A DNA stretch of 64,000 bases from contig NW_020312613.1 of NCBI RefSeq assembly GCF_002999335.1, forward strand, positions 112,501 to 176,500, written 5' to 3'. The notes beneath the pieces were generated by a model, which was given only the letters and a program-made list of their open reading frames with translations, was not told the DNA's origin and made no database searches. Position 1 is the stretch's first letter, and each line of letters starts with the position of its first letter. Source of the DNA: Cyclospora cayetanensis. Taxonomy: Eukaryota > Apicomplexa > Conoidasida > Eucoccidiorida > Eimeriidae. Positions 46,290-57,900 of this stretch are shown here, piece after piece. A program made the position numbers and the translations under genes.

Positions 46290-48770
46290 TCAGGTTATGC
46301 CAGGGGAAACGTTATAAGGCCCATCAGGACGGGCAAGCACACGAATGCTTCGTCAGCCGATTTAAAATGCACCTTCCTTCGTGTTACCCAGATGAGGTAG
46401 CGAGGCTTCCTACTTGTGAAGTGTTATCAGAAAAAAACCCTTCAGTCGTGGCTCTACTCATACAGAGGAAGTCGTATCCCACGTACAAGTGTGTAATCCT
46501 AGATATGCCATGTGTGGCTCAACGGAATGTGCGCATGCGGCCACAACTGCGCGCTGGGGGGATTAGAGTGCCAAGAATCGCTTGGAAGATCCACCTTCTG
46601 GTCTGCTCACTAACGGACATTTTGGCTGTGGTAAGCACTGTCGAGTCCTTACATCCACAAGCTGAGGCAGAGCCTTCATGCGAACGGCTCAGTGGAGGAG
46701 TAAAAGAGAAGACGGTCCTAAGCATGCATTCAATCCTACTGGTTCTGCAATTGGTCTCTATTTGAGGACTCGATAGAGCTCTTTGCCTAGGTTCAGGATG
46801 AATAGGCAAGTATTGAAGGGTGATTCGCTGATGCGTTGAATACGAAGCTGCCAGCAGGCTGGCGACCTGGAAGTCGTCCAGCGCGCCGTATTAAGCTACT
46901 TCTCGGGTCAGCCTCAAGCTATGTCTAGCGGCATCGGAAGCCGCTACACCATGAACAGGAAGGTGAGCGACAGGTGGATGCCTTGTTGGGGGAAGGCTAA
47001 GTGCAAGAATCGACAGCGCTTCTGGGCAGGGCACTAGTTCCTGAAAGGATGGAAGGTCGCGCAAGCGTGTTAGCATTGAGCCCCTGAAGAAGAATAAGGT
47101 GAAGCGCACGTGTCTAATGCCTCAGACTGTCAAATTGCGTGACCAGCTACATTGATAAAGTGTATTTGACAACACAGAAGCTCTCTTCAACTACTCTACT
47201 TACTTTGATGAAACATAAAGCGGCGTTCCATGCTCGCAGTCACAAGGTCGAGCATACGTGTATACGTTTTGCCCTTTTATTGTCCGAGCCAAACTGCAAC
47301 AGCAAGTTACGCGGGCTTTTTATAATTCTATCGATGGGGGCCGGATGGCTGCCGACAGAGGCGACGTTTTATTCTTCAGCCGCAACGTCAACGAACGCCT
47401 GTAGCACGTACAGCGTGTGCTTCAGCTTGTTGCCGGACAACCAGTGACATATGCAGACGCACAAGTGTAAATTTTTTTTGGAATAATTGTGCTTATGAAA
47501 ACCGTGCGTTGATCGCAAAAATCTAGCGAGGTCTGGCAAAATTGAACCAATCAAGAAATGTCCTTTATTGCTGAGCACCCTCAAGAATGCTGCAAAGTTC
47601 TAGATGTTTGTATCTTATTACTGAAATTTCATGGCTGGATTTGGTCAGCTGAAATTTCTTTCAGCTCATTCATTTGAGCAAACATGATTTGTGAGCTAGA
47701 AGAAGGAGGCTGATGGGGCACTAAGGACACTCATCGGCCGCTATACAACTCCTTCGGTAAGTGCGCTGGCCGATTGTGAGTGCCGTGGCTTCCCTACAGC
47801 CAATGCTAGCGACCAGTCTTCTCTTTCCGCAATTTATGGTATCCACAATACACCAAAGTATTGCTTTTTGTTTTCATCGTCTCACCAGAACCGAGCAGGG
47901 GTATCCAGGGCCGGGAAAAAGCTATTCGCGTTGCAGGCATTGAAAATACCGGCGCGATTTTTGCGGGAGTCATTTTTCGACCTCCTGGACCGACCATTTG
48001 ACTTTAGTGTAATTCTCTTGGAGCCATTTAGCACGTCGATAGTCCTAAAGTTATTCGCTGGATTGGGGGCCTCCTGTAGTACGGCGTCACAAGGAAGTAC
48101 ATCAAGAGCATCCCTAACATGGTTGCCAGGGCACTGTCGTGGCACTGCATCCGTTCACTATTGTGAAGCACAACCGCATTTTTATGTGTCCAAAATTTTC
48201 ATCGGATGACTTGTATCCCATGCTTCTAGCGCCTGTGCGTACCTTTTGTTGTTAATATCAAGAGGGGTAAAATAGGGATGCATTCCACGTTGAGGTTGAC
48301 CTGCTGGGGCTTAGAAAAGGCGGGGACTTGGTCGCTCGCACATCCCCGCTTCACTCCGCTGCGCCGATTTAGGCAGCGCAATAAAGCATGTTATTTTGGG
48401 CTATAGTGGGAGTTTACCATATGGTGGAGAATCCTCACGATCTATCCGGTTGCCTGAGATATCTTACCGTAGAGGGGATTCTCCTCTCAATCAACCTGGT
48501 GCACAGTCGTGTCCAGATTGTTAGCAGCTAAAGCTACACAATACTCGTAAACTCAGCCTTTTGCAAAACCTTCTGTCCCTTCGAAATTCGACTGGTCTGA
48601 CTAGATTTTATTGTTGGACTGCTGGAAGCCAAGGGCTGGGGTTGCGTCTACGTAGCTGCCGACAGACTCAGCATGTGTCCACTTGAACTTCCATCTACCC
48701 CAGCACTATCATGACTCGGAAAGTCGCTCAATTTTTCTGGACTTAAGTCTGGAAGGATCATGGATTCCCC
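46290..48770 (+). mobile_element. degenerate Ty3/gypsy-like retroelement relic, copy B (inverted to A)
   Basis: Three blocks are inverted matches of relic A: 46300-46480 (to 35050-34840), 46490-46945 (to 33956-33480, the closest) and 47760-47990 (to 32790-32640). The first block still encodes a related peptide in both copies (Ser-Cys-Tyr-Pro-(Asp/Lys)-Glu-Val ... Leu-Leu-Ile-Gln-Arg-Lys). Farther right, at about 48590-48680 plus, Leu-Asp-Phe-Ile-Val-Gly-Leu-Leu-Glu-Ala-Lys-Gly-Trp and Ala-Asp-Arg-Leu-Ser match the integrase core motif, as in copy A. Stops break it throughout. The order of blocks is the same as in A, so these are two insertions or copies of one element. Confidence 0.6.
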
Positions 48771-50810
48771 GAGAGTATAAACGAAATCGAAGTTTGCTAG
48801 TGCGTTGTGGCGTGCCCTTATCACCCGATTAAATGTTTACCTTAATATGACCAGAGCGGGCTACCGTGGGGACGGGGAACAGGTAGCGTGCATAATCTGC
48901 GTCCTTCTACATTATTTGCGACTCTCCGCTAAGATAAATTCAAGCCTTCTTGGCTTGTTGTTCTTTAGGTAGGTGGCATAAAACAGACAACTGCACTTGC
49001 CCACCCGTTGCCACACCGCATTCCTGGTCTACACTTCGGAGATCCTCTCTAATCCGAGCCTTTAAGTGGAGTTCCTAGAACCTGAATCTCCCTCAGTAGA
49101 GAAATTCAGATTATACTTAGCTGTTGCTTATGACTGTGTGCACAAGGCTCAACAGACATAGCACTCAATTATGGTAAGCAGCGATCAAACGTGTGTTCCG
49201 AGCCTGGTGAATTGGTTTAACTACGTGGGAGGGTTTGCCAAGTGCACCAGAAGGTGTCCATACAGAATTTGCGGCCGTGTGACAAAGACCACTTGCTACT
49301 CCCTTACAAACTTATTGACCTTTTTACTTCATCGATTTCCCTAGAATTCAGAGGAGCCACAGAACTGTAAATATTGGCGTCCTCATATGTAGATTTAAAC
49401 TTCGCCGAACTCTTCGCGAGCTTTGCCGCACAGGCAAGCTACGTAGGCGGAGGATCTAGAGGCAGCCACAAAAGTGGATTTTAGGACTATTGAGCGTCAG
49501 GGCACACTGGATGTTGGTTTTGTTGAGATGGGGAGGGGATGCCCAACGTTTCCAGGTGACGACTCAGCGGTTGCAAACACTATCGCATGAGGGAGAGTTG
49601 GCGGCTTTATTTCATTGGCAAAGCTAGTGACTCTAGACAATAAAGAAACCCGCCGTTGCAAGGTTGTTGTCCGTCCTCGGCGTAGGTTCTGCCTGATACA
49701 GTTGTCTACATTTATGGGTAGGGCTCAAAACTTTGCTGGCTACTATTGTTAAGGTATTGCGTTCACTCAGCATTTTTGCACAGGCGATCTCAAAAAGATT
49801 GTCTTTGCATTCCACTTTATGCTTCTTCTGGGGTATGGACGTCAAAGGCAGTACTACATTTACCGGCTGTATTGGCCTTCAAAAATTGCCTGTCGAAACG
49901 CGGAAGCACTACTGAAGTAGTGTCTTTTGATTTCATGTACACATTACGCTTGTCGTTTGCTTTCTCGTGGCAGGAAGCCCATGTTTCAGCCTTCTGACGG
50001 CAGTATGCCACCCGCGGCGCTGCGGTCGTGTCGTTTTTGTCCCTTGGTTGTTGATACTGACTACCTTTCGACCAGCTGACTGGACTTTAAAGGGTGATGA
50101 TCTCTTTATTTTATCAGTTGGACTGTTTCCCAGTTTCTGCTTGCACGCGTCGTGGCGGTAGGGTGCGCAATGATTCCCAACGAACACGCAAGGCAGACGA
50201 GGGCATATGCGTTAAAGGGGGATAGACGTAGCAGCCCAAGCTACTGCGAGCCTCCTCTGCCATACTGATAAATGTCAAAAGTTTGATGTTGAATCAAATA
50301 ATTGGCATGTTCATTCGCAAACCTTGCATTGCTATGAGCTCGACACAAGACGACGCAATGTGTTTGTTTGCACATGTGCGCCAAGTGCGCGGTGCGCAGC
50401 TAGCTGCGAACGCTTGAAAAGCACAGCCATGCCGCTAGCCCAGTGTTTTCAAATCGGAGCTCGAGGGGGACGGCATGGGGAAGAGGGATTATTTGTAGAA
50501 CCCCCCACGAACTTTCTAGCCAAGGAGTGTCTCCCTACGGAGACCAAGGATGAAGCGTTCTAGCCTTCCTTTTTGAGGAAGGTGGAGAAACCACATAACG
50601 CTGCATTTCCAAGTAGCCCATTCCACATCCCCCGTATTGCTGCACCGACGCACTTCAGCTCGTGTACGTCTCCTGTGGCGTGAAAGCAAATGCTGCTAGT
50701 ACCCTTGCTGCTGCTACTGAGTCGATGGCTGCCCCAACACACACGTGGTGCTGCGCTACTGCCTGTTTTGGCATCCTTAGTAACAAGCCATCGGCTCTAG
50801 CGACGACGGC

Positions 50811-50841
<31 letters not shown>

Positions 50842-51148
50842 CACACGCGGCATCGACGCGCGCAGTGTGAAGAGTAGCGCTAAAAATCGATGCTGCGCAT
50901 ACGGCCATCTCCAAAATCAGGATAGATGGAGCACGTTCACAGCAAGCCTACAAAATCGAGATACCTGGGTGACAGCCTCTAAAGCTGCACAGACAAGCCT
51001 GGGGCAGTACCTTCCCTCTAGACGGAGCTTTTGCACGGTGATGATCGATATGCAATCATTGAAACACTGAGCCTCAAGGCTTTTTTGGGATGCGACCTTT
51101 CCGCAAGGCCGTTGTTATGTCGCCATCCCACTACCAGTAGAGCTCTGC
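48771..51148. other. gene-poor stretch, probably repeat-derived
   Basis: No gene recognised. It may include the 3' end of relic B. A (CAG/GCA) run lies at 50811-50840. 50340-50430 shares words with the fragments near 2640 and 45740. 50560-51148 is probably the 3' flank of the phosphatase gene. Confidence 0.4.
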
Positions 51149-54100
51149 CTACGCATCCAACTCGCCAGCGACGCCTCTGACGGGGAAATCTCCTGAAGGA
51201 GCAGCCACGCAGGCGGAGCCAGAGGACGACACGGGGTACAGGAACGCTGCGAGACAGGTACAATCGTCAGTCGATCCATTCTTTATGGCTTTTTTAACGA
51301 TGCGGTGACAAACTTCGGAGAGCAGTTCAGGAGTGGGAAGCGCGAGAGGCAGCAGGGGAAAGCCTCCCTGAGAGGATCTGCCCCCCCGACTCGGCGACTC
51401 CCAATGGCTGCTGCTGCCTGCAGCGCTGGAATCCACGGCGGCTTGCTGAAAGCTGACGCCGGACGGCACAGCAGCAGCGTCTCCTGCAGCTGCTTGTGCT
51501 GCTGGCGCTCTTGTTGCGCTTCCTCCCGCCACGCCGACACCGTTCTGCGAAGATAGCAGCCGCCTCCAGGAGGTAATTCTCTTGAGCCCCGAAGGAAGTG
51601 CCTGCTGCGCAGAGTTGTGTGGGGGTTGCTGCTGCTGCTGCTGCCTCTGCTGGCTCAGCTTGCTGCTGCTGCTCGTCCTGCTTAAGCCTCCAAAGGAATT
51701 CCTGAGAATCGCCGTTATATCGCTCGCGCTGGCTACTCCCCGCATGCCGAGGGCTGTCTGCTGCCGCAGCAGTTCGCGCTGCCTCTGCTGCTGCTGCCGC
51801 TGCTGCAGCAGTTCCGCCTCGCGTTTGGCCGCTGTCTCCAGTGCTCGCCAGAAAGGCTTGACTTGCTGCATGCACTTCAAGACATCTGACGCGTCCACGA
51901 AATCCCAGACGCCATCCGTTGCGAGCAGCAACACGCCGCAGTTCGGTGAAATCGCCGATCCGGGAGTCTCTGCCCCCCCAGCAGCGTCCTCAGTGGCGGA
52001 AGGCGCAGCCGCAAACAGAGAGGCTAGCGAATACACACCGACCTCCGGCTCAATCGACAAGGAACGAGGTGGCAAGCGTGCCTTTACATCAAAGTCGCCG
52101 ATCGAACGTGTCGGCTCAATAAGGCCCCCCATCCTGTTGTTGATGATGCTAACCTGCAGCAGAAGTAGCCAGACACGGAGAGACGCGCAGTCAGACGGCA
52201 ATCGAGAGGCTCGGGCGAAACACCAGGGCAAGAGAGAGAAAGAGAGAAAGAAAGAGAAAGACACATGCATCTATGGCAACAAGAAAGGCAGCTAGAGCGG
52301 CGTCAGCCAGTAGAGCAAGCTAGGAAGCTAGCCCCCAAACAAATAGTCGAAAAGGATAAGAAGCACCCACGCAAAACTGCAGATATAGTCACAAGCAGCC
52401 AAAACTCGCGCTGGGATGCCTGCTGCAGGCAGGGAGAGGAGGAGGAAAGAAGGAGGGGAAGAAAGAGGCGTAAGTCGCATTCCTCTGCTCAGCACAAAAA
52501 TAGAGAGCAACCTCTACAGCGCATCGAGTGCGTCGCAGTTTACCCCTAGCGCTCGAAGCCGTTTTTCTTCGGCTGGACTGCCACAGCGCAGCTGTCTCGA
52601 CAGCCACTGGAAGGTGATACTGCTGCTGTTGGGGGCAGTGGTGATGCTGCTTCTGCTGCTGCTGCACGTGTACGTCCCTAGCGAACAGGCGCTGTCTGAA
52701 GACTGTAATTTGTTGCTGCTCGGAATGAGACAAAAGGAGATCCTGCTGCTGTGGCTGCTGATACTGCTGCTGCTGCTCACACCAGGAAGCAGCTCTGCAG
52801 CGCTGCTGCGATCTGGCCTCTTCAGCAAGCCACCCAGAGTCTGCGTCACTTGTTGCTGCTGCTCTTGCTGCTGCTCCTGCTGCTGCTCTTGCTGCTGCTC
52901 CTGCTGCTGCTCCTGCTGCTGCCGTCGTTTTTGCTGCGGAAGGTGCTGTTGCGGCAGGGGGGGCATCAAGTGAGAGGTTGCAATTGGCGAATCCAGACTC
53001 TCCAACCCGAAGAAGGACTGATCGCGTTTAAGATTGTTGCTGCTGAGGCTGCTTCTGTTACTGTGTCTCTGTTGTCGCTGCCGCAGCGCAGGTGCCGAGC
53101 GACTCAGCGGCATTGGGCTCGTGCTGCCACTGGCGTGCCTGATGAGAATGTCGAAATTGCTGCTGCTGCTGCTGCTGCTGCACGCGCCAGATTCGGAGCG
53201 CTGCTGTTGGCGGTAACGCTGCTGCTGCTGCTGCAACAGCAAATCCGATAGCGTACCAGCAGCGCCTGGACTGCTCTGCCCCCCTGGAAACGGCTTGAAT
53301 GCGACTTCCTTATAATCCCATACTCCAACAGTTCCTTCGGCAATCGTAACAGCGTCTTCCTCTTGCTGCTCCTGCGTGTGCTGCCCTTCACTGCTGCTGC
53401 CTTCTGCGCAAGTTCGCTCCAGCAAGGCTGCCTCGGCTGCATACTCCGCAGCAGCACCCGAGTCGGAGGCTGCGTGGCTTTTGGCCTTGCTGCGAAGCGA
53501 TCGCGCAGCAGCAACGCGAGAGTCGAAGGAGACAAAGGCCGCTCCGCAATCGCCAAGATTGAACGTAAAAAGATGAGGCCCCTAAAAAAACGAACACGCA
53601 AAAAAACAGCCACCACGGCTCCCAAGCATGGCCAAACGCACCAGCAAGAGAGCTGGATAAAGTGGCAACAAGGGCGGTTCCAGCAGCAGCAAAAGGTAAA
53701 ACAGCAGTAGGTAAAACAGCAGTAGGAGAAGCAGCAGTAGGAGAAGCAGCAAAAGGTAAAACAGCAGTAGGAGAAGCAGCAAAAGGTAAAACAGCAGTAG
53801 GAGAAGCAGCAGTAGGTAAAGCAGCAGTAGGAGAAGCAGCAGTAGGAGAAGCAGCAAAAGGTAAAACAGCAGTAGGTAAAGCAGCAGTAGGAGAAGCAGC
53901 AGTAGGAGAAGCAGCAGTAGGAGAAGCAGCAGTAGGTAAAACAGCAGTAGGAGAAGCAGCAGTAGGAGAAGCAGCAGTAGGTAAAACAGCAGTAGGAGAA
54001 GCAGCAAAAGGTAAAAGAGCAGTAGGAGAAGCAGCAAAAGGTAAAACAGCAGTAGGTAAAACAGCAGTAGGAGAAGCAGCAGTAGGAGAAGCAGCAGTAG

Positions 54101-56181
54101 GTAAAACAGCAGTAGGAGAAGCAGCAGTAGGAGAAGCAGCAGTAGGAGAAGCAGCAAAAGGTAAAACAGCAGTAGGAGAAGCAGCAGTAGGAGAAGCAGC
54201 AAGAGGTAAAACAGCAGTAGGAGAAGCAGCAGTAGGTAAAGCAGCAGTAGGTAAAACAGCAGTAGGAGAAGCAGCAGTAGGAGAAGCAGCAAAAGGTAAA
54301 ACAGCAGTAGGAGAAGCAGCAGTAGGTAAAACAGCAGTAGGAGAAGCAGCAGTAGGTAAAACAGCAGTAGGAGAAGCAGCAGTAGGTAAAACAGCAGTAG
54401 GAGAAGCAGCAGTAGGAGAAACAGCAGTAGGTAAAGCAGCAAAAGGTAAAAGAGCAGTAGGAGAAGCAGCAAAAGGTAAAGCAGTGCCATTAGGAGTCGG
54501 AAGCATCAGCATCGCGCAGCAAGAGCATTAGCAGCCAGAAGCATCAGCAAGACCCCTCCTCTCTCCCTTCCCCTTTCCACCAGAAGGGGCGGCAGACTTG
54601 CCTGCAGAAGAGCAGCAATCAGACAACTGCCGCTGCCAGCAGCTTCCGGATGAATTTTGCGCAACACAGCCGAGCGACGCCTAAAGAGAGACAGCCAAAG
54701 CGACAGCGGATGTCTAGCAATGAGAAGAATAGCACCAAGAAGCTGCGGCTACGTTAGAGCTTTGCTCCAACGGGGAAACACATTGGCAACACTCAACACT
54801 TCTCCCACCTCCTCCAGCACACTGCGAAAAAATGCCAGCATCGGTGTCAGCAGCGAAGGCACGCGTTTGAAGCTCTCGAAAATCACCTCATGAGAGCATC
54901 CAGATCAGCAAACAGCGTTCTGGCAGCTGCATGCAGCTTCTCTGGTCTCAACAACGGCAACTGGGGAGGCAGTCGCTTGTAGGCAAGTAGAGGGAGACCT
55001 TTTGATACGAAGTTGGAAGCTTCATGCGTGTCGTGCCCATCGCACACCACGAACAAGACGGAGGGCATGCTGGCATCTTTCTCCGCCGTTGCGAGAGGCT
55101 TCTGCGCTGTACGTACACCCGGAACGGCGGCCGATGCTGCTGCTGCTGCTGCTCCCGCTGCTTCTGCCTCTGGAAACTCCCAGCACTGAGAGACTGCGAC
55201 GCCTTCAACTGCTGAAAACTTCGCCTTCCGCCTCCGCAACACGGAAGAGAACTGCCCCCACCTGCTCTGCTGCTGCTGCTGCTGCTGCTCGGCAGATGCT
55301 CCTGCCGCGACTGACCAGGAGGGAGCGCGGGGAGCTTCGACGAGGCGATTTATTGCAGCATCGATAGCCGCTGAATCGAAGGCTGGAGGCTTCCTCGGCA
55401 GTCCGTCGACTGCTGTTTTCATTTCTGCCACCGTAGCCGCTGCAGCTTCTTCTTGCATATCTCGCAGCTCAGCAGCAAAGCCTCCCTGAACTGCAACACG
55501 AACTCCTGCAGCAACAACGGGGGGCAGTCGGCAGTGCTGCCCTCCCCAGCATACAGTCTCGTCTGCTTTCAACGTGGCTGCAGCCGTCGCTGAGGCTGCC
55601 GCTGCTCCTGCTGCGGCTGCCGATATCCTTCCGTTCCACTGATACTCCAGTCCTCTGCCTCCCGCTGCAAGCTCCAGAATGCTTCGATCTGCGTCGGCTC
55701 CAGTGTTGGGTGTCGGTGCTGAAGGCTTTGTTTGGCTGCTGCAACTGCCCCACTGGCTCGATGCCTGTTGCTCCTCCTCCTGCTCCTTCCGCTGCTGCTG
55801 CTGCGAAGGAGGAGAAGGGGAAGGAGAGCTCGTCGCGGCTGAAGATTCAAGGCGTCCCCATATACCCACACAAATCCTGTCTTCGTTATCGTGCATGACT
55901 CCCCTGTGGGAATAGGAGCCAAAGATTACCCGCACTACGCAAGACGGCTGCGCGACAGGCTCCGAGGCGGGTGACGTGCTTCCCCAGAGATGTCGCTGCT
56001 GCTGCTGCTGCTGCTGCTGAGCGCCTTCTTCTTCCTCTTCCTCCTCCTCGACAACTCCCTGCAGGTGACCCTCCAGGTGGCACTGCCTCCACGCAGCCGC
56101 AGCAAGGGAGCGCTGCACCGCCTCCATGTCCAGCGTGGCAGCTGCGGCAGCTGCCGCTGCTGCATGCACTGTGCGCCGCAT
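51149..56181 (-). CDS. PP2C-family protein phosphatase (PPM) with low-complexity insertions, four exons
   Basis: A metal-dependent Ser/Thr phosphatase. Exons: 56181-54887, 54680-54602, 53581-52544, 52153-51149, totalling 3417 bases and 1138 residues with all phases agreeing. Motifs in order: Phe-Gly-Ser-Tyr-Ser-His-Arg-Gly-Val-Met, then Asn-Glu-Asp (99-101); a 270-residue Gln/Ala-rich insert; CDGHDTHEAS with Asp381-Gly382; the GSTA-equivalent Gly-Ser-Gly-Ser-Cys-Leu-Ile-Ala-Ala-Leu-Leu encoded by the 79-bp exon 2; Asn-Leu-Gly-Asp-Cys-Gly-Ala-Ala (the VGDSRAV motif); a Gln/Ser-rich insert; GLIEPTRSIGDFDVK across the last junction; LLATDGVWDF; and Gly-Ser-Thr-Asp-Asp-Cys-Thr. The four metal-binding acidic positions (Glu/Asp in NED, DGH, TDG, TDD) are kept, so activity is expected. 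Usual family catalytic size is about 300, so most of the length is insertion. No signal peptide or membrane segment is evident. Confidence 0.85.
53689..54486 (-). repeat. 15-bp repeat array (about 53 units) in PP2C intron 2
   Basis: On plus the units are variants of GCAGTAGGAGAAGCA, GCAGTAGGTAAAACA and GCAAAAGGTAAAACA. Because 15 is divisible by three, all minus frames and one plus frame stay open for about 290 codons. The array lies in intron 54601-53582 (donor GCAAGT, acceptor TTTTTTTAG), so it is not expected to be translated. Confidence 0.9.
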
Positions 56182-57099
56182 CGGGGGCTAAAGGGCGGGA
56201 GCGATCGACTTGGTCGCGGGAAGCAGAACTGCTGGAAAGCACAGTGGCAACGAAAAAAGCCCGCAGGCAGTGCGGCGTCGCTGATCTGCAGATCTTAAGG
56301 TCAGCAACACGCCCGGAATACGAAAACGAGAATAAAAGCAACGCATCGAGAAGAAATCCAGCAGAAGAGTGCGCGCTGACGCCAGACACCAAGCGGTGGC
56401 GCCACCTCGCCCAAGTGCACGCCTCGAAAAAGCCGACGGGCCCCTGCTTACCTACCCCCAAAGAAATAAAGCAGAAAAACAAATAACACGAATAATTTTG
56501 AAAAATAAAACCTAATGGATGCTCCCAATAATTCATTTCGCCTTGCGAAATCCTGGGGCTGCTTGGACAGCACATGCAGCTCCTTCGTCCCGAGATCTGT
56601 TGAAGGTGGCTTCACTCCGAGCTCGTCAACTTGTAGCACAAGAAGGGGGGGCACATGGCGAATGGCTACCATGGGCATTTATCCGGTAAATAGTTTCGCG
56701 GAAAAGAGGCAAATGCATCAAGGGGTGCCTGGGAGGCGCACTTCTTGGTGCCGATATGCGCAAACTCCGTTTTATCGTGGGGCCTGAACAGGGGCATGCA
56801 CTTCTTTGAAAACACGTGGGAGAAAGCAGCACAGCAAGAAAGATTCTGCATTCCTCTACAGTGCAAAGCCGTGTCACAACCATTGAGGGGCTCTGGAGAC
56901 TTGGAGCAACCTCCCCTCTCTGCCGTGACTCTACCGGCCAGACTTCCGTTCTGAAGGATCGAAATTTCAGCGTAGAAGAGTGCTCTTCAGTTCGTGCATG
57001 TGCCATTAACAACTTCAGCGCACAGACTTTGGGCCCTGGCTGCTGCGACGTATACTGGCTGCCGCGCCTTCTGTGCTCCTGCGATATCCTACTGGCTGC
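56182..57099. other. intergenic, no recognisable gene
   Basis: The left part is presumably the 5' region of the phosphatase gene. 56500-57100 has overlapping short frames on both strands with no motif. Confidence 0.4.
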
Positions 57100-57900
57100 G
57101 GAATAACGACTGCTAGTTCCATCACTAAGAATTTCAGCTGTCTTATGTCAAGCTACAATTAGACACTTTCCATTGCTCCAGCTGTTTAGGTAGATCGGGG
57201 GTGAAAGCCTGTTTTGGCTGGGGTACTTGCACTTCTTTTGGCCAGCCAACTAGAGTTGCTTTCAAGTGAGACGATTCAATGCTCCGTGAAGTTGCTTGGC
57301 TAGACTCGATCTCTTTACAGCGCTAATTATCTCTAACTGAAAATTCGAGAAGAATTGTCTACATGGTTTGTCCGCATATCTCATTGCAGAGTACTGTTCG
57401 CCAGATACAAGATGTAAAATTGTGAGCGTGAGCGCTGGATGCTACATGCAACTAGCTGTGAGTGCTCGGAGTGATTCGATGCAAATCTGTGGTTAGATAC
57501 AAGCCCACAGAACATTCCAACATCCTTTCCGGGTGCACGACGGCGAAACCCACGCTTGGTTGCTTCAATTTTTGCCAGATCTGGATAAATTCCTGCAGCC
57601 GAAATACGACATCCTTGAAATATAATTGTTCAAAAAAGCGAGCAGTTTTCTGCCTTTACATACCATTCCTTTTCCCACAATCGCTGCGGCACACCCCGTA
57701 GCTGCTGTAGGTCCACGTGGATGTTCTGGCTGAATCCTACGATGCCTTTCGTATAGGCAGCCATTCACCCCTTATTGATAGGCTCATGCAAAGCTCAGTA
57801 ACATGGTTTGGCAGCTTGGCTGAGACATTTTAAACTTCAACCGGCACACAGGTATACGCAAACTTTGCCAATGCGAGTGTGAAGCACCGTGTTGTCTCTA
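57100..57900. mobile_element. degenerate repeat fragment, copy C of the relic family
   Basis: 57545-57870 can be aligned by eye with 33015-33345 in relic A. Shared words in the same order include GCTTG(C/G)(C/T)TGCTTCAATT, CCA/CCGTATCTGG-type text, ATTGTTC or CTGTTCTAAG, CAGCCATTC/CATCCAGCC followed by CATTGA(C/T)AGG, AGTAACATG or AGTGACATG, and GCGAGTGTG or GCAAGTGTGGA. Identity is low, so this is an old copy. Confidence 0.45.

Noticed and set aside
53662..54531. A 289-codon plus-strand frame of Ala/Val/Gly/Lys pentapeptide repeats
   Set aside because: The 15-bp repeat keeps several frames open on both strands. Phase and conserved PP2C motifs on either side show that the array is intronic on the minus strand.
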